Positions 8,867 to 18,606 of a DNA stretch of 64,000 bases are shown here, piece by piece (position 1 is the first letter of the stretch; every line of letters starts with the position of its first letter). Origin of the DNA: an uncultured Bacteroidales bacterium. Lineage in GTDB: Bacteria > Bacteroidota > Bacteroidia > Bacteroidales > Paludibacteraceae. The stretch lies in contig CADCBB010000001.1 in the NCBI GenBank assembly GCA_902799555.1, positions 105,000-168,999 on the forward strand, written 5' to 3'. The translations under genes and the position numbers were made by a program. Under the pieces are notes generated by a model. The model made no database searches. It was not told the DNA's origin and was given only the letters and a program-made list of their open reading frames with translations.

Positions 8867-9688
8867 ATGAAAAATATTCTTTATTCTTTACCCATTATTC
8901 TTTGTTTGGTGGCTTGCACGCCGGATCATCTGACGATCTTGCATACAAATGATACGCATTCGCAGGTAGAGGCCAAGGAAAACGGTCAAGGCGGGTATGC
9001 CCATAGAATGGGCTTGATAGCCGAGGAACGTAAGGCGGACAAGAATCTGTTGCTGGTGGATGCCGGTGATTTTAGTCAAGGAACGCCGTACTTTAATTTT
9101 TACCGGGGGCGCGTAGAGATAGACGCCATGAACCGCATGCGTTACGATGCGGCTACCTTTGGAAACCATGAGTTCGATAATGGTTTGGATACCTTGGCAA
9201 TGGTTGTTCGTCGGGCGAATTTCCCAATCGTCTGTGCCAATTATGACTTTACGGGTACGGCCTTGGAAGGTCTGGTGCCCGCTTGGACGATCGTGCGTAA
9301 AAACGGCTTAAAGATCGGTATATTCGGCCTTGGATGCGATCCGAAAGGACTTATCGCGACCAAGAATTTTGAGCCGGCGGTCTATAATGAACCCTATCCT
9401 ATCGCCCAAGCGATGGCGGATACCCTGAGGGCGCAAAAATGCGACATTGTCGTGTGCCTGAGCCACCTCGGTACGTATGGTAAGGCTCCCGAAGATGTAT
9501 GCGATGTTACGATGGTGCAGCAGACGCGCGGAATCGATGTGGTGATCGGTGGACACACGCATAAAATGTACGATCATTTGCGGGTGGCGAATCTGGATGG
9601 AGACAGCATACCTGTGTGCCAAATGGGCAAGAGTGGGGCGAATTTGGGTAAGATAGTGCTACATTTAGGTTGCAAAAATGAAAAATAA
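8867..9688 (+). CDS. 5'-nucleotidase-type metallophosphatase half (lipoprotein)
   Basis: 273 residues, with lipobox LVAC near residue 17. The calcineurin-like two-metal site is complete: LHTNDTH, VDAGDF, FGNHEFD, SHLGTYG and GGHTH. It corresponds to the N-terminal catalytic domain of UshA-type 5'-nucleotidases, which hydrolyse nucleotides outside the cytoplasm. It stops right after GGHTH and lacks the C-terminal substrate-binding domain; that domain is a separate gene at 18594, 9 kb away. It lies 12 nt after mutL and is probably co-transcribed. The stop codon is followed by the acpP promoter. Confidence 0.88.
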   Translation: MKNILYSLPIILCLVACTPDHLTILHTNDTHSQVEAKENGQGGYAHRMGLIAEERKADKNLLLVDAGDFSQGTPYFNFYRGRVEIDAMNRMRYDAATFGNHEFDNGLDTLAMVVRRANFPIVCANYDFTGTALEGLVPAWTIVRKNGLKIGIFGLGCDPKGLIATKNFEPAVYNEPYPIAQAMADTLRAQKCDIVVCLSHLGTYGKAPEDVCDVTMVQQTRGIDVVIGGHTHKMYDHLRVANLDGDSIPVCQMGKSGANLGKIVLHLGCKNEK

Positions 9689-9697
9689 TTAAAATTA

Positions 9698-9729
9698 TTT
9701 GCATATTTCAGAAAAAAGCAGTAATTTTG
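9698..9729 (+). promoter_or_regulatory. Bacteroidota promoter for acpP
   Basis: TTG at 9699-9701 (within TTTGCATATTTCA) and TAATTTTG at 9722-9729, 20 nt apart, followed by CAGCG. The predicted leader is about 90 nt and AT-rich. Confidence 0.82.
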
Positions 9730-9824
9730 CAGCGATTTTCGGAAAAGCCCCCTGTGCTTGATGAAAAATTGGAAAGAAAAAATTAGAAAAACATATTAAT
9801 ATTAACTACTAAACATTTAGTATT

Positions 9825-10064
9825 ATGGCAGAAGTTGCAAGCAAAGTAAAAGCTATTATTGCTGATAAGCTTGGTGTAGAAGAGTCTCAAGTTACCAACG
9901 AGGCTAATTTCCAAACGGACCTGGGTGCAGATTCTCTGGATACCGTTGAAATGATTATGGAGTTCGAGAAAGAGTTCGGAATTGAAATTCCGGATGAGGA
10001 TACTCAGAAGATCGGTACCGTAGGCGATGCTATCTCTTACGTAGAGGGTAAATTAGCGAAGTAA
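9825..10064 (+). CDS. acpP: Acyl carrier protein
   Basis: 79 residues, the standard ACP length, acidic throughout. The phosphopantetheine site is Ser37 in [11 protein letters not shown]. It carries growing acyl chains in type II fatty-acid synthesis in the cytoplasm. It is the first gene after a strong promoter and is followed by fabF, the usual order. A stem-loop in the gap may reduce read-through so that acpP is made in excess. Confidence 0.98.
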   Translation: MAEVASKVKAIIADKLGVEESQVTNEANFQTDLGADSLDTVEMIMEFEKEFGIEIPDEDTQKIGTVGDAISYVEGKLAK

Positions 10065-10085
10065 TCCTCTTTACACAGTAGTTTG

Positions 10086-10112
10086 CGAGTTTACGGGAGG
10101 ACTGTAAACTCG
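10086..10112 (+). terminator. Stem-loop between acpP and fabF (attenuator-like)
   Basis: Perfect 9-bp inverted repeat CGAGTTTAC (10086-10094) and GTAAACTCG (10104-10112) with a 9-nt loop, followed by TATACTTTTTATTTATA. The weak T-tract suggests a partial terminator or an mRNA end-protecting hairpin for acpP rather than a full stop, since fabF has no promoter of its own in the gap. Confidence 0.6.
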
Positions 10113-10141
10113 TATACTTTTTATTTATACCTTGGGTGTTT

Positions 10142-11401
10142 ATGCAGTTAAGAAGAGTAGTAGTGACAGGCTTGGGAGCCCTTACTCCGGTAGGTAACTC
10201 CGCGCCTGAGACATGGGAGGCATTGGTGAATGGAGTGAACGGAATTGCTCCTATTACGGCCTTTGATGCAACGAATTTCAAGACCCAGTTTGCCGGTGAG
10301 GTAAAGGGTTTTGATATCAGTTCAATGCTGGATCGCAAGGAGGCACGTAAACTGGATCGTTATTCGCAGTTCTCCGTTTGGGTAGCCAATGAAGCCTTGC
10401 AAGATAGCGGTCTGGATCTGGATAAAGAAGATCGCAGTCGTGTCGGTGTGATATGGGGCAGCGGAATGGGAGGCTTGCAGTCTTTGGAGGAAGAGGTGAG
10501 TCTGTTCGCAGAAGGCGACGGTGTACCCCGTTATAATCCGTTCATGATCCCGAAGGCCATCCCGAGTATTGCGGCCGGTCAGATATCCATCCGTTTTGGT
10601 TTGGGTGGTTTGAGTTATTCGGTTTCTACCGCTTGCTCTTCTTCTTCGCATGCCGTAGGCTCGGCTTTCGATCAGATTCGTTTGGGACATGCCGATGTGC
10701 TGCTTACAGGTGGCGCAGATGCGGATATTACTCCGGCTGGCGTGGGTGGTTTTAACTCGCTGCATGCGTTGTCAACGCGCAATGATTCGCCGCAGACTGC
10801 CAGCCGTCCCTTCTCCAAGAGTCGCGATGGCTTCGTATTAGGCGAAGGAGCTGCTTGTCTGATCCTGGAGGACTACGAGCATGCGAAAGCACGCGGTGCG
10901 AAAATTTATGCAGAGATAGTGGGCATCGGCATGACCTCGGATGCTTACCATATGACAGCCCCGGATCCCGAAGGTAAGGGTGCAGAACGTGTTATGCGTC
11001 TGGCGATCAAGGATGCGGGAGTCGAACCCGAACAGATCGATTTTGTCAATACCCATGGTACATCCACTCCGCTGGGTGATGTCACAGAGGTGAACGCTAT
11101 CAAGCGTGTGTTCGGTGAGCATGTGTATGAGATGAATCTCGATTCGACCAAGTCGATGACGGGTCATCTGATCGGTGCTACCGGTGCGGTAGAGGCCTTG
11201 GCTTGTATCATGGCGCTCAAGGATGGTATCATTCCTCCTACTATCAACCATGATCCGGAAGATGTGGACGAGAATATTGACTATCGTATTAACTTCACTT
11301 TCGATAAGGCACAAAAACGCGATATACACTATGCGTTGAGTAACACCTTCGGTTTTGGAGGACACAACGCATGTCTGGTGTTTAAGAAATGGGAAGAGTG
11401 A
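10142..11401 (+). CDS. fabF: 3-oxoacyl-ACP synthase II
   Basis: 419 residues from the ATG at 10142; a GTG six bases earlier is less likely because MQLRRVVVTGLGALTPVG is the family start. This beta-ketoacyl-ACP synthase extends acyl-ACP with malonyl-ACP. The catalytic Cys lies in STACSSSSHAVG and the two His in NTHGTSTPLGD and MTGHLIGATGA; GFGGHN is near the C-terminus. It lies 77 nt downstream of acpP with a hairpin between them. It is followed by DUF2582 and asd in the same direction. Confidence 0.97.
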   Translation: MQLRRVVVTGLGALTPVGNSAPETWEALVNGVNGIAPITAFDATNFKTQFAGEVKGFDISSMLDRKEARKLDRYSQFSVWVANEALQDSGLDLDKEDRSRVGVIWGSGMGGLQSLEEEVSLFAEGDGVPRYNPFMIPKAIPSIAAGQISIRFGLGGLSYSVSTACSSSSHAVGSAFDQIRLGHADVLLTGGADADITPAGVGGFNSLHALSTRNDSPQTASRPFSKSRDGFVLGEGAACLILEDYEHAKARGAKIYAEIVGIGMTSDAYHMTAPDPEGKGAERVMRLAIKDAGVEPEQIDFVNTHGTSTPLGDVTEVNAIKRVFGEHVYEMNLDSTKSMTGHLIGATGAVEALACIMALKDGIIPPTINHDPEDVDENIDYRINFTFDKAQKRDIHYALSNTFGFGGHNACLVFKKWEE

Positions 11402-11449
11402 CCCTTTAATATCACTCGTATTAGTCACATTTAAAATATTTAAGGTATT

Positions 11450-11644
11450 ATGATTACAAAAATCGGTGAAAACGCAGGCCTTGTATGGGGTGCGTTGCAG
11501 AATGGTGCACAGGGTTTGAAAGCACTCAAAAAAGCTACGAAGCTGAAAAATGAGGAGCTCTACTTGGCACTCGGCTGGCTCGCTCGTGAGGGCAAAATCT
11601 CCTTCACTGAGGCTGAGGCAGACACTATTATTGCATTAGCTTAA
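11450..11644 (+). CDS. Winged-helix protein of DUF2582 type
   Basis: 64 residues. The pattern [20 protein letters not shown], then [14 protein letters not shown], matches the small DUF2582 winged-helix family common in Bacteroidota. The fold usually binds DNA, but targets are not known. It sits 48 nt after fabF and 2 nt before asd, so it is expressed with lipid and amino-acid genes. No signal or membrane segment is seen. Confidence 0.85.
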   Translation: MITKIGENAGLVWGALQNGAQGLKALKKATKLKNEELYLALGWLAREGKISFTEAEADTIIALA

Positions 11645-11646
11645 TC

Positions 11647-12648
11647 ATGGTAATTGCTATTGTAGGCGCCTCGGGCGCTGTCGGACAGGAATTGCTGGCT
11701 GTGCTAGCACAGCGGCAATTTCCGGTCAGCGAACTAAGACTGTTCGGATCGGAACGAAGTGCCGGCACAATGTATGAATTTAACGGCAGAAAGTACGAAG
11801 TACAACTGCTGCAACACAACGACGCTTTCAAGGGCGTCGATATTGCTTTTGTTTCTGCGGGCGCAGGCGTGTCACGTGCATATGCGGAGGATATCACGCG
11901 CTTCGGCGCTATCATGATCGATAACTCATCCGCTTTCCGCATGGACGAAGATGTGCCGTTGGTAGTACCGGAGGTGAATGCCGCAGACGCATTGAACCGT
12001 CCGCGAAATATCATCGCGAACCCTAATTGTACGACCATCCAGATGGTAGTAGCGCTCCAGGCAATAGAGAACCTGACGCATATCCGTCGCGTACATGTCG
12101 CTACCTATCAGGCGGCGTCGGGCGCAGGGGCTCAGGCGATGAAAGAACTCGAAAACCAATATCGTCAGGTACTCAACGGCGAAGAGGTAACGGTTAATAA
12201 GTTCGCTTATCAACTTGCCTACAACCTCATTCCCCATATCGATGTGTTCACCGATAACGGGTATACCAAAGAGGAGATGAAGATGTATCACGAGACGCGT
12301 AAGATTATGCACTCGGATGTCAGAGTGAGTGCCACTTGCGTGCGTGTACCATCGCTTCGTGCACACAGCGAGAGTATTTGGATTGAAACAGAAAAACCGG
12401 TTTCAGTAGAAGAAGCACGGCAGGCGTTTGCTAAGGCGCAAGGCTGTGTGCTCATGGACGAGCCGGAGAACAAGATATACCCGATGCCGTTGTTCCTCAG
12501 CGGCAAAGATGAAGTGTTCATCGGTCGTATCCGCAAAGACCTGACCGATGAATGCGGCCTTAGTTTCTGGTGCGTGAGTGACCAGATTCGTAAAGGTGCC
12601 GCCTTAAATGCAGTACAAATTGCTGAATGGTTGATCAAATCGAAATAA
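11647..12648 (+). CDS. asd: Aspartate-semialdehyde dehydrogenase
   Basis: 333 residues. It reduces aspartyl phosphate to aspartate semialdehyde with NADPH, the branch point to lysine/diaminopimelate, threonine and methionine. It has the N-terminal Rossmann motif [11 protein letters not shown], the catalytic Cys128 in NPNCTTIQ, and the [12 protein letters not shown] and [13 protein letters not shown] motifs. The His in the last motif fits the active-site base. The start is 2 nt after the DUF2582 stop. Its 3' end overlaps the U32 gene by 22 nt if the long U32 start is used. Confidence 0.97.
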   Translation: MVIAIVGASGAVGQELLAVLAQRQFPVSELRLFGSERSAGTMYEFNGRKYEVQLLQHNDAFKGVDIAFVSAGAGVSRAYAEDITRFGAIMIDNSSAFRMDEDVPLVVPEVNAADALNRPRNIIANPNCTTIQMVVALQAIENLTHIRRVHVATYQAASGAGAQAMKELENQYRQVLNGEEVTVNKFAYQLAYNLIPHIDVFTDNGYTKEEMKMYHETRKIMHSDVRVSATCVRVPSLRAHSESIWIETEKPVSVEEARQAFAKAQGCVLMDEPENKIYPMPLFLSGKDEVFIGRIRKDLTDECGLSFWCVSDQIRKGAALNAVQIAEWLIKSK

Positions 12649-13883
12649 TGGCTCCGGTAGGATGCTGGGAAAGTTTAGCGGCTGCGATACAAGCGGGTGC
12701 TACCAGCGTCTATTTTGGTATCGAACATCTGAACATGCGTGCCCGCAGTTCGGTCAACTTTACCACCGAAGACATGGCTACGATCGTAGCGACTTGTCGG
12801 GAAGCAGGCGTGAAAACCTACCTGACGGTTAATACGGTCATGTACCCCGAAGATCTGCCGCTCATGCGTGAGATCGTCGATAAAGCTCATGCCGTAGGCG
12901 TGGATGCCGTTATTGCTTCCGACATCGCTGTCATGCAATATGCCAATGAGATCGGTCAGGAAGTACATCTCTCCACGCAACTCAATATCGCCAACACGGA
13001 GGCACTGAAGTTCTATGCGCAGTTCGCTGATGTCGTTGTATTGGCCCGCGAACTGAATATGGAGCAGGTGGCATCGGTTTATCGCGACATCCAAGAGCAG
13101 CATATATGCGGTCGTCATGGTGAACCCATCCGAATCGAGATGTTCTGTCACGGGGCATTGTGCATGGCGGTGAGCGGAAAATGTTACCTGAGTCTCAATA
13201 ACTACGGACTGAGTGCCAATAGAGGTGCATGCGTACAAGTCTGCCGTCGCGGCTACACCGTCAAGGACAAGTCTTCAGACCTGGAACTCGATATCAACAA
13301 CCAATATATCATGTCCCCGAAGGACTTGAAGACCATTCATTTCCTCAATAAGATGCTCGATGCCGGTGTCCGGGTGCTCAAGATCGAAGGTCGTGCCCGC
13401 GGAGCGGAGTATGTATCTACCGTCGTGAAGTGTTACAAAGAAGCGGTGGAGGCTTGGCAGAAAGGCGAATATGCCCATGACGAGATCATCTTACCCAAGA
13501 TAGCGGACTGGAATGAACGGCTCAGCCGCGTCTTCAACCGCGGTTTCTGGGATGGTTATTACCAAGGACAGAAACTCGGCGAATGGACTCATTCGTACGG
13601 TAACAAAGCAACACGCAAGAAAGTGTACGCCGCCAAGTGTACCAATTTCTTCAAGAACCTGAGTGTGGCGGAGTTCCTCGTAGAAGCGGTGGACGCTATC
13701 GAAGAGGGACAGGATCTGCTTATCACCGGTGAGACGACCGGCGTCTATGAGTGCACGGCGCATGACCTGCATGACGATAAAGGGCAGCTCACGCAACGTG
13801 TACAAAAAGGAGCGTATTTTGCGATTAAAACCGACCGCCTGATACGGCGCGGCGACAAACTTTATCTATGGGAGAAGGAATAG
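12627..13883 (+). CDS. Peptidase U32-family protein
   Basis: 418 residues. The U32 signature is intact: [20 protein letters not shown], followed by [13 protein letters not shown]. Bacterial U32 proteins are mostly involved in hydroxylation of tRNA or rRNA bases (TrhP, RlhA) or protein maturation rather than simple proteolysis; the Cys-rich part fits an iron-sulfur site. I favour the start at 12627 because [20 protein letters not shown] is the conserved N-terminus; an ATG at 12648 would remove part of it. It overlaps asd and, by 16 nt, the following membrane gene. Which RNA it acts on cannot be decided. Confidence 0.9.
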   Translation: MVDQIEIMAPVGCWESLAAAIQAGATSVYFGIEHLNMRARSSVNFTTEDMATIVATCREAGVKTYLTVNTVMYPEDLPLMREIVDKAHAVGVDAVIASDIAVMQYANEIGQEVHLSTQLNIANTEALKFYAQFADVVVLARELNMEQVASVYRDIQEQHICGRHGEPIRIEMFCHGALCMAVSGKCYLSLNNYGLSANRGACVQVCRRGYTVKDKSSDLELDINNQYIMSPKDLKTIHFLNKMLDAGVRVLKIEGRARGAEYVSTVVKCYKEAVEAWQKGEYAHDEIILPKIADWNERLSRVFNRGFWDGYYQGQKLGEWTHSYGNKATRKKVYAAKCTNFFKNLSVAEFLVEAVDAIEEGQDLLITGETTGVYECTAHDLHDDKGQLTQRVQKGAYFAIKTDRLIRRGDKLYLWEKE

Positions 13884-14524
13884 CACATATCATGTCCCCT
13901 CTGTCCGCGCCATGGTGTGGCTGGACGATGTTGGTCTTGTTACTGTTCGCGGTACTGAGCGAATGGTTGCAACCCGGTGTCATCGCGCAGAGTCCGGTAT
14001 CTATCCTTGTTCGCGCAGAACGAACCTACAAAGATGCACCGACGAGTGTCATGGCTCAGATCTTGATAACACTCTTCCGTATAGGCACCCTTGCGATGCT
14101 GATATGCCTTTACTTCTGCGAGAGCGGTTCGTTTCCTTTCGCGGCCTTTATGGCTGTGAGCGGCATCATTCTTGGAGTACTTATCGCCAAAATGTTGTGT
14201 AATATCCTCTTGGATTACACCTTCCAACTGTCGCGCCAGTTTGGGGAGATATACGAGCATTATTCCAATTTGCTGACTCTTACCGTTGTGGCGCTTTATC
14301 CGGTGTTGCTCCTCTTTTTGCATATTGGTTCAGCGGCATCCTATCGCTGGCTATTGATTATAACAGGCGGAGTATTCCTCCTTTTATGGCTTTTCAGAAG
14401 CGCCCAACAGTACATCCGCACGCCGATGGCGATCCTGTATTTGTTGGTCTATACCCTTACCTTAGAGGTACTGCCCATGGCAGGACTCATTTATTTATCT
14501 GCAAAAACGATATCTTACATATGA
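13868..14524 (+). CDS. DUF4271-family membrane protein
   Basis: 218 residues with about six hydrophobic helices (WTMLVLLLFAVLSEW; TLFRIGTLAMLICLYF; FMAVSGIILGVLIAKM; LTLTVVALYPVLLLFL; WLLIITGGVFLLLWLF; ILYLLVYTLTLEVLPM). It matches DUF4271, a Bacteroidota inner-membrane family found beside the uroporphyrinogen-III synthase-like gene, as here. It overlaps U32 at its 5' end and the next gene by ATGA. The function is unknown. Confidence 0.85.
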   Translation: MGEGIAHIMSPLSAPWCGWTMLVLLLFAVLSEWLQPGVIAQSPVSILVRAERTYKDAPTSVMAQILITLFRIGTLAMLICLYFCESGSFPFAAFMAVSGIILGVLIAKMLCNILLDYTFQLSRQFGEIYEHYSNLLTLTVVALYPVLLLFLHIGSAASYRWLLIITGGVFLLLWLFRSAQQYIRTPMAILYLLVYTLTLEVLPMAGLIYLSAKTISYI

Positions 14525-15267
14525 TAAAAAAACTTCTATTCTCTCAACCCCATCCAACGACGGAGCACAACCCATACACCCGTTTGGAAGCCCAATTCGG
14601 TGTGGAGTGTGACTTCTATCAATTTATTCATGTCGAGGGACTTAGTGCACGGGAGTTTCGTCAGCAACGAATCAACCCTCTGGATTATACAGCGGTGATC
14701 CTCAACTCCAAACTGGGCGCGGAGCATTATTTCCGTTTGTGCGAAGAGATGCGTATAACCGTTCCCGATACGATGCATTATTATTGCAATTCCGACCAAG
14801 TAGGACTCTATTTGCAGAAGTTCATTAATTATCGCAAACGTAAAGTGTTCTTCCCTGAATCAGGAAATAACTTCGCTGACTTGCTGCCGGCTATGCATCG
14901 TCGTCCGAACGAGAAATACCTCATGGTACTCTCCGATATCCATACGGACGAACAGATCAACATGTTCGCTATGAACGGTGTAGAAGTGACACCGGCGATC
15001 ATGTATCGCACCGTTTCGACCCCTTGGCCGCAAGACAAAACGTTTGACTATGACCTGATCGGTCTTTTTACACCTGCCGGTGTAATGTCGCTTTGTGAGA
15101 ATTTCCCTACATGGAAGCAGGGCAAGACCCTCATCGCGGCATTCGGTGAAGGTACGATCCGTGCACTCGAAGAGAATGGTTTGCGCGTGGATATAGAAGC
15201 CGGTCCGGGTAAAGAATTTGCTTCTCTTCCGATGGCTATCGCCGACTATCTGGAGAAAAACAGTTGA
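14521..15267 (+). CDS. Uroporphyrinogen-III synthase-like protein
   Basis: 248 residues from the ATG at 14521, which overlaps the previous stop (ATGA). It has the two-lobed HemD-type layout: TAVILNSKLGAEHYFRLCEE, then FPESGNNFADLL, MYRTVSTPW, and DLIGLFTPAGVMSLCENFP in the second lobe. HemD closes and inverts the ring of hydroxymethylbilane to make uroporphyrinogen III. In Bacteroidota such a gene is fixed next to DUF4271 and rnpA even where no other heme genes are close. The sequence is divergent, so enzymatic activity is likely but not sure. Confidence 0.82.
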   Translation: MIKKLLFSQPHPTTEHNPYTRLEAQFGVECDFYQFIHVEGLSAREFRQQRINPLDYTAVILNSKLGAEHYFRLCEEMRITVPDTMHYYCNSDQVGLYLQKFINYRKRKVFFPESGNNFADLLPAMHRRPNEKYLMVLSDIHTDEQINMFAMNGVEVTPAIMYRTVSTPWPQDKTFDYDLIGLFTPAGVMSLCENFPTWKQGKTLIAAFGEGTIRALEENGLRVDIEAGPGKEFASLPMAIADYLEKNS

Positions 15268-15268
15268 T

Positions 15269-15610
15269 TTGAATACGTTTCCCAAACATAGTAGACTCTG
15301 CGGTCAAGAGCACATTGCGGCTCTATACAAACAAGGCAAACGCTTCACGGCGTGGCCCCTCCGTGTGACCTATATGCCTACGGAAGAGCAGACGCAGGTC
15401 CTGGTTTGGGCGCCCAAATCGCTCTTCAAAAGGGCGGTCAAACGCAATCATCTGCGTCGCCTCATGCGCGAGGCCTATCGTCTGCACCAAGACTTGTTGG
15501 GCGAACAGCATTACCTGATCGCCTTCAACTATATGGATAAGGAAGAACAAACCTACGCGGTCATCGAGAAAGCAGTATGCAAAGCGCTGAACAAAATAAA
15601 TGGAAAATAA
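15269..15610 (+). CDS. rnpA: Ribonuclease P protein component
   Basis: About 113 residues if started at the TTG at 15269, just after the hemD stop; no better ATG exists close to the conserved start [20 protein letters not shown], and the upstream ATG at 15218 lies deep inside hemD. The RNase P protein binds the catalytic RNA and helps mature tRNA 5' ends. The signature [18 protein letters not shown] is present. The order rnpA-yidD is conserved in bacteria, and yidD starts inside the rnpA end (34-nt overlap). Confidence 0.92.
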   Translation: MNTFPKHSRLCGQEHIAALYKQGKRFTAWPLRVTYMPTEEQTQVLVWAPKSLFKRAVKRNHLRRLMREAYRLHQDLLGEQHYLIAFNYMDKEEQTYAVIEKAVCKALNKINGK

Positions 15611-15822
15611 TTATTCGTAAAGCGTTTTTGTTGCCGGTTTATTTCTACCGCGTCTTCATCTCTCCGCTTACGCCACCTGCCTGCCGATATACGCCGACAT
15701 GCAGCCAATATATGGTCGAAGCCGTCCTGAAATACGGGATCTTCAAAGGCGGCTGGCTAGGCATCAAACGAATCTGCCGTTGCCATCCATGGGGAGGATC
15801 CGGCTATGACCCAGTACCCTAA
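15577..15822 (+). CDS. yidD: Membrane protein insertion efficiency factor YidD
   Basis: 81 residues. It has the family core [20 protein letters not shown], with its invariant cysteines, and [14 protein letters not shown] at the end. YidD is a small amphipathic membrane-associated protein that assists YidC-dependent insertion. It overlaps rnpA, the usual neighbour. Some 29 nt of AT-rich sequence separate it from trmD. Confidence 0.95.
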   Translation: MQSAEQNKWKIIIRKAFLLPVYFYRVFISPLTPPACRYTPTCSQYMVEAVLKYGIFKGGWLGIKRICRCHPWGGSGYDPVP

Positions 15823-15851
15823 TTTGTTAATTCCATAATTCGCTAATCGTT

Positions 15852-16532
15852 ATGAGAATCGATATTATAACTTGTTGTCCTGAATTGTTGGAGTCCCCTT
15901 TAAATCACTCCATCATTCAGCGTGCGAAGGATAAAGGCCTTTGTGAGATCTACGTGCATAACCTCCGTGACTGGACGTTGGACAAGCATCGCAAGGTGGA
16001 TGACTATGCTTTCGGTTTCGGTGCCGGAATGGTCCTTCAAGTTGAACCCATCGATCGTAGCATCTCGCATCTGAAGTCGGAACGCGACTACGATGAGATC
16101 ATCTTCACGGCTCCTGATGGCGAACGTTTTGATCAGAAAGCAGCGAATAGTTTGTCGCTCAAACAAAATATCATCATCCTCTGCGGGCACTACAAAGGGG
16201 TCGATCAACGCGTGCGCGATCATCTTATCACGCGCGAGTATAGCATCGGAGACTTCGTGCTCACCGGAGGTGAGATGCCGGCGGTTATGATGACCGATGC
16301 GATCGTTCGTCTGCTCCCTGGCGCACTTGGAGATGTGGAGTCGGCTCTCAATGATTCTTTCCAAGACGGACTGCTTGAAGCCGGCGTCTATACCCGTCCT
16401 GCCGAATACAAAGGATGGAAAGTTCCGGAGATCCTGTTAAGCGGACACCAAGCTAAGATCGAAGAGTGGATGTATGAGCAGTCCTTGGCGCATACAGCCG
16501 AAAGAAGGCCTGATTTATTAGAAGAAAACTAA
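15852..16532 (+). CDS. trmD: tRNA (guanine37-N1)-methyltransferase
   Basis: 226 residues. TrmD uses S-adenosylmethionine to methylate G37 of tRNAs reading CNN codons and prevents frameshifts. The trefoil-knot SPOUT core is visible: [46 protein letters not shown], and [12 protein letters not shown]. The start [13 protein letters not shown] is the family N-terminus. It is the last gene of the acpP run, followed by a 260-nt gap with two promoters. Confidence 0.97.
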   Translation: MRIDIITCCPELLESPLNHSIIQRAKDKGLCEIYVHNLRDWTLDKHRKVDDYAFGFGAGMVLQVEPIDRSISHLKSERDYDEIIFTAPDGERFDQKAANSLSLKQNIIILCGHYKGVDQRVRDHLITREYSIGDFVLTGGEMPAVMMTDAIVRLLPGALGDVESALNDSFQDGLLEAGVYTRPAEYKGWKVPEILLSGHQAKIEEWMYEQSLAHTAERRPDLLEEN

Positions 16533-16617
16533 AATATCGTAAAAGGCGGCAAAGTGATGTTATTTTGCAAAGTGAAATTGACACTTTTATGTTTTATAAC
16601 ATTTTTTTTGTAAAATA

Positions 16618-16649
16618 TTTGGTCAATTCGTCAAAAAGCAGTACTTTTG
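16618..16649 (+). promoter_or_regulatory. Promoter of stable-RNA type, before the candidate small RNA
   Basis: TTG at 16619-16621 (in ATATTTGGTCAATTC) and TACTTTTG at 16642-16649, 20 nt apart, then CACC. The TTTGGTCA form is shared with the tRNA and rRNA promoters of this window and differs from the TTGCATAT form used by mRNAs. Confidence 0.78.
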
Positions 16650-16654
16650 CACCG

Positions 16655-16726
16655 TGTTTTTCATGGTATTAGATTTAAGGTTAAGTAAAAAGATTGGGAT
16701 GTCGGGAGACATCCTTCTTTGTTTTT
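16655..16726 (+). ncRNA. Candidate small RNA of about 70 nt
   Basis: A complete small transcription unit without a reading frame: promoter at 16618-16649, predicted start near 16655, body with TGGTATTAGATTTAAGGTTA, and an intrinsic terminator at 16697-16726. It stands alone between trmD and the separate psuK promoter at 16744. Bacteroidales small RNA motifs of this kind, bounded by a Bacteroidota promoter and a terminator, are known (for example the Bacteroidales-1 motif); whether this one belongs to that family I cannot confirm without a covariance search. Confidence 0.55.
16697..16726 (+). terminator. Intrinsic terminator of the small RNA
   Basis: GGATGTC (16697-16703) pairs with GACATCC (16708-16714) around a GGGA tetraloop, followed by TTCTTTGTTTTT. 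It lies only 18 nt before the -33 box of psuK. Confidence 0.7.
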
Positions 16727-16743
16727 GGTTTCCATCTTTTTTA

Positions 16744-16775
16744 TTTGCGTATTTCAAATAATTTTTGTAATTTTG
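16744..16775 (+). promoter_or_regulatory. Bacteroidota promoter for psuK-psuG
   Basis: TTG at 16745-16747 (TTTGCGTATTTCAA) and TAATTTTG at 16768-16775, 20 nt apart, followed by CAGCGC. The psuK ATG at 16796 is about 15 nt from the predicted start site, so the leader is very short. Confidence 0.8.
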
Positions 16776-16795
16776 CAGCGCAAAACGAAATATTC

Positions 16796-17692
16796 ATGGA
16801 AACGCTTATTTCTGTTATCGGCGGAGCGAATGTGGACATGTCAGCTACGCTCAATGATGCTTTCATTGCCGCGGACTCGAATCCCGGACATATAGAAGTC
16901 GGATACGGCGGTGTGGCGCGTAATATTGCGCATAACCTCTCGTTGCTCGGTGCACGGACGCAGTTGCTTACCGTATTTGGCGGCGACCTCTTTGGCGGGC
17001 TCATTCATGACTACTGCAAGCAGCAAGGTATCGACGTACATCTCTCTGATCGCGAATCTTCCTTGCGTTCCGGCATCTATTTGTGCCTGAATAACCGAAG
17101 CGGTGAGATGATAGCCGCAGTGGCCGATACCGAGGCTATCCGAATGATCACGCCCGAATGGCTTGCCAAGCGGAGTGGGGAGATCAATATGTCCGATTAT
17201 ATCGTAGCCGATACCAATATCAGCGAAGATGCTATTCGTTGGCTCATGGAGAACGTGACTGCGCCGCTGTTCATTGATGGCGTCAGTACGACCAAAGCCC
17301 ACCGCGTCGTGAATGCCCTGCGCAAAGCCAAACTGCCGTACCTGCATACCCTCAAACTGAACCTCAAGGAAGCATTGGCGGTAACCGAGAAACAGACATA
17401 CGGCGAGGCGGCGCAAGAGCTGTTGGACCTCGGCGCGGCGCATGTCTATATCACCCTCGGTAGCGAAGGCGTTTACTGCCGGACAGCAGCGGAAGAATGG
17501 CTCTTCCCTGCGTTGCCGGGAGAAATAGTGAATACGACAGGTGCCGGCGATGCTTTCCTGGCAGGCGTCGTTTATGCACATGCGAAGCAAATTGATTTCC
17601 CGCAGACTGCTCAATATGGTCTCATGGCCGCGCGTGCGACCCTCATGAGCCCCAAGGCAGTGAACCCCGATATCGCAAATATATTACTATAA
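16796..17692 (+). CDS. psuK: PfkB-family kinase, probable pseudouridine kinase
   Basis: 298 residues from the ATG at 16796; the longer frame would begin upstream of the promoter. It is a ribokinase-like fold: IGGANVDM at the N-terminus, [15 protein letters not shown], and [14 protein letters not shown] with the catalytic Asp near the C-terminus. It phosphorylates pseudouridine at the 5' position. This assignment rests on the next gene, psuG, which cleaves the product; their ATG and stop overlap (TAATG). Alone, the kinase sequence would only say sugar or nucleoside kinase. Confidence 0.9.
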   Translation: METLISVIGGANVDMSATLNDAFIAADSNPGHIEVGYGGVARNIAHNLSLLGARTQLLTVFGGDLFGGLIHDYCKQQGIDVHLSDRESSLRSGIYLCLNNRSGEMIAAVADTEAIRMITPEWLAKRSGEINMSDYIVADTNISEDAIRWLMENVTAPLFIDGVSTTKAHRVVNALRKAKLPYLHTLKLNLKEALAVTEKQTYGEAAQELLDLGAAHVYITLGSEGVYCRTAAEEWLFPALPGEIVNTTGAGDAFLAGVVYAHAKQIDFPQTAQYGLMAARATLMSPKAVNPDIANILL

Positions 17693-18606
17693 TGAATCAA
17701 TATTTATCTATATCCCCTGAAGTTCAGGCAGCCTTGCAAGAAGGCAAACCCGTTGTGGCGCTGGAGTCCACAATCATCTCGCACGGCATGCCGTACCCGC
17801 AGAACGTAGAGACCGCCCTCAAAGTAGAGCAAACCATCCGTGACAACGGTGCAGTACCGGCTACTATCGCTATTATCGGCGGGAAACTCAAGGCCGGTTG
17901 TACGCCCGAAGAGATCGAGTACTTAGGCAAGAAAGGCCAAGCGGTCATCAAGGCTTCGCGTCGTGACCTGCCTGTACTATTGGCGCGTAAAGAAGATGGC
18001 GCGACGACGGTCACTACGACCATGATCATCGCGGCGATGGCGGGTATCAAGATCTTCGCTACCGGCGGAATCGGTGGCGTACATCGCGGTGCACAACAGA
18101 CCTTCGATATCTCGGCTGATCTGGAAGAACTTGCGCAGACGCCCGTCATGGTCATTTGTGCAGGCGCTAAGTCGATCCTGGACCTCGGTCTCACACTTGA
18201 ATACCTCGAGACCAAGGGCGTACCGGTCATCGGTTACGGTACAGACGAACTGCCTGCCTTCTACACCCGTCATAGCGGTTTTGGCGTGGACTATCGTATC
18301 GACACACCCGAAGAGTTGGCGGAAGCCTTCAAGGCTAAGTTGGCTTGCGGACTCAAAGGCGGCATGCTGGTCACGAATCCGATTCCGGAACAGTACTCCA
18401 TGCCGAAGGATGTCATTGATGCCGCTATTGCACAAGCCCTCCAAGAGATGGACGAAGCCGGTATCCACGGTAAGCAATGTACGCCTTTCCTGTTGGCGAA
18501 GGTCAAAGACCTTACCGGTGGAGAGAGCTTGGCTTCGAATATCCAATTAGTGTTGAACAATGCCCGTCTTGCGGCACAAACAGCGAAAGCCTTATGCGAA
18601 AATTAA
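17692..18606 (+). CDS. psuG: Pseudouridine-5'-phosphate glycosidase
   Basis: 304 residues. It breaks pseudouridine 5'-phosphate into uracil and ribose 5-phosphate in RNA-base salvage. Family blocks: [63 protein letters not shown], and [12 protein letters not shown]. It forms the psuKG pair, and its last 13 nt overlap the start of the next gene, a nucleotidase C-terminal domain, giving a small nucleoside/nucleotide salvage operon. Confidence 0.96.
   Translation: MNQYLSISPEVQAALQEGKPVVALESTIISHGMPYPQNVETALKVEQTIRDNGAVPATIAIIGGKLKAGCTPEEIEYLGKKGQAVIKASRRDLPVLLARKEDGATTVTTTMIIAAMAGIKIFATGGIGGVHRGAQQTFDISADLEELAQTPVMVICAGAKSILDLGLTLEYLETKGVPVIGYGTDELPAFYTRHSGFGVDYRIDTPEELAEAFKAKLACGLKGGMLVTNPIPEQYSMPKDVIDAAIAQALQEMDEAGIHGKQCTPFLLAKVKDLTGGESLASNIQLVLNNARLAAQTAKALCEN

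Noticed and set aside
14386-14520. Extended N-terminus for the hemD-like gene
   Set aside because: The extra 45 residues lie inside the DUF4271 gene in another frame and have no family match; the ATGA overlap start at 14521 is better.
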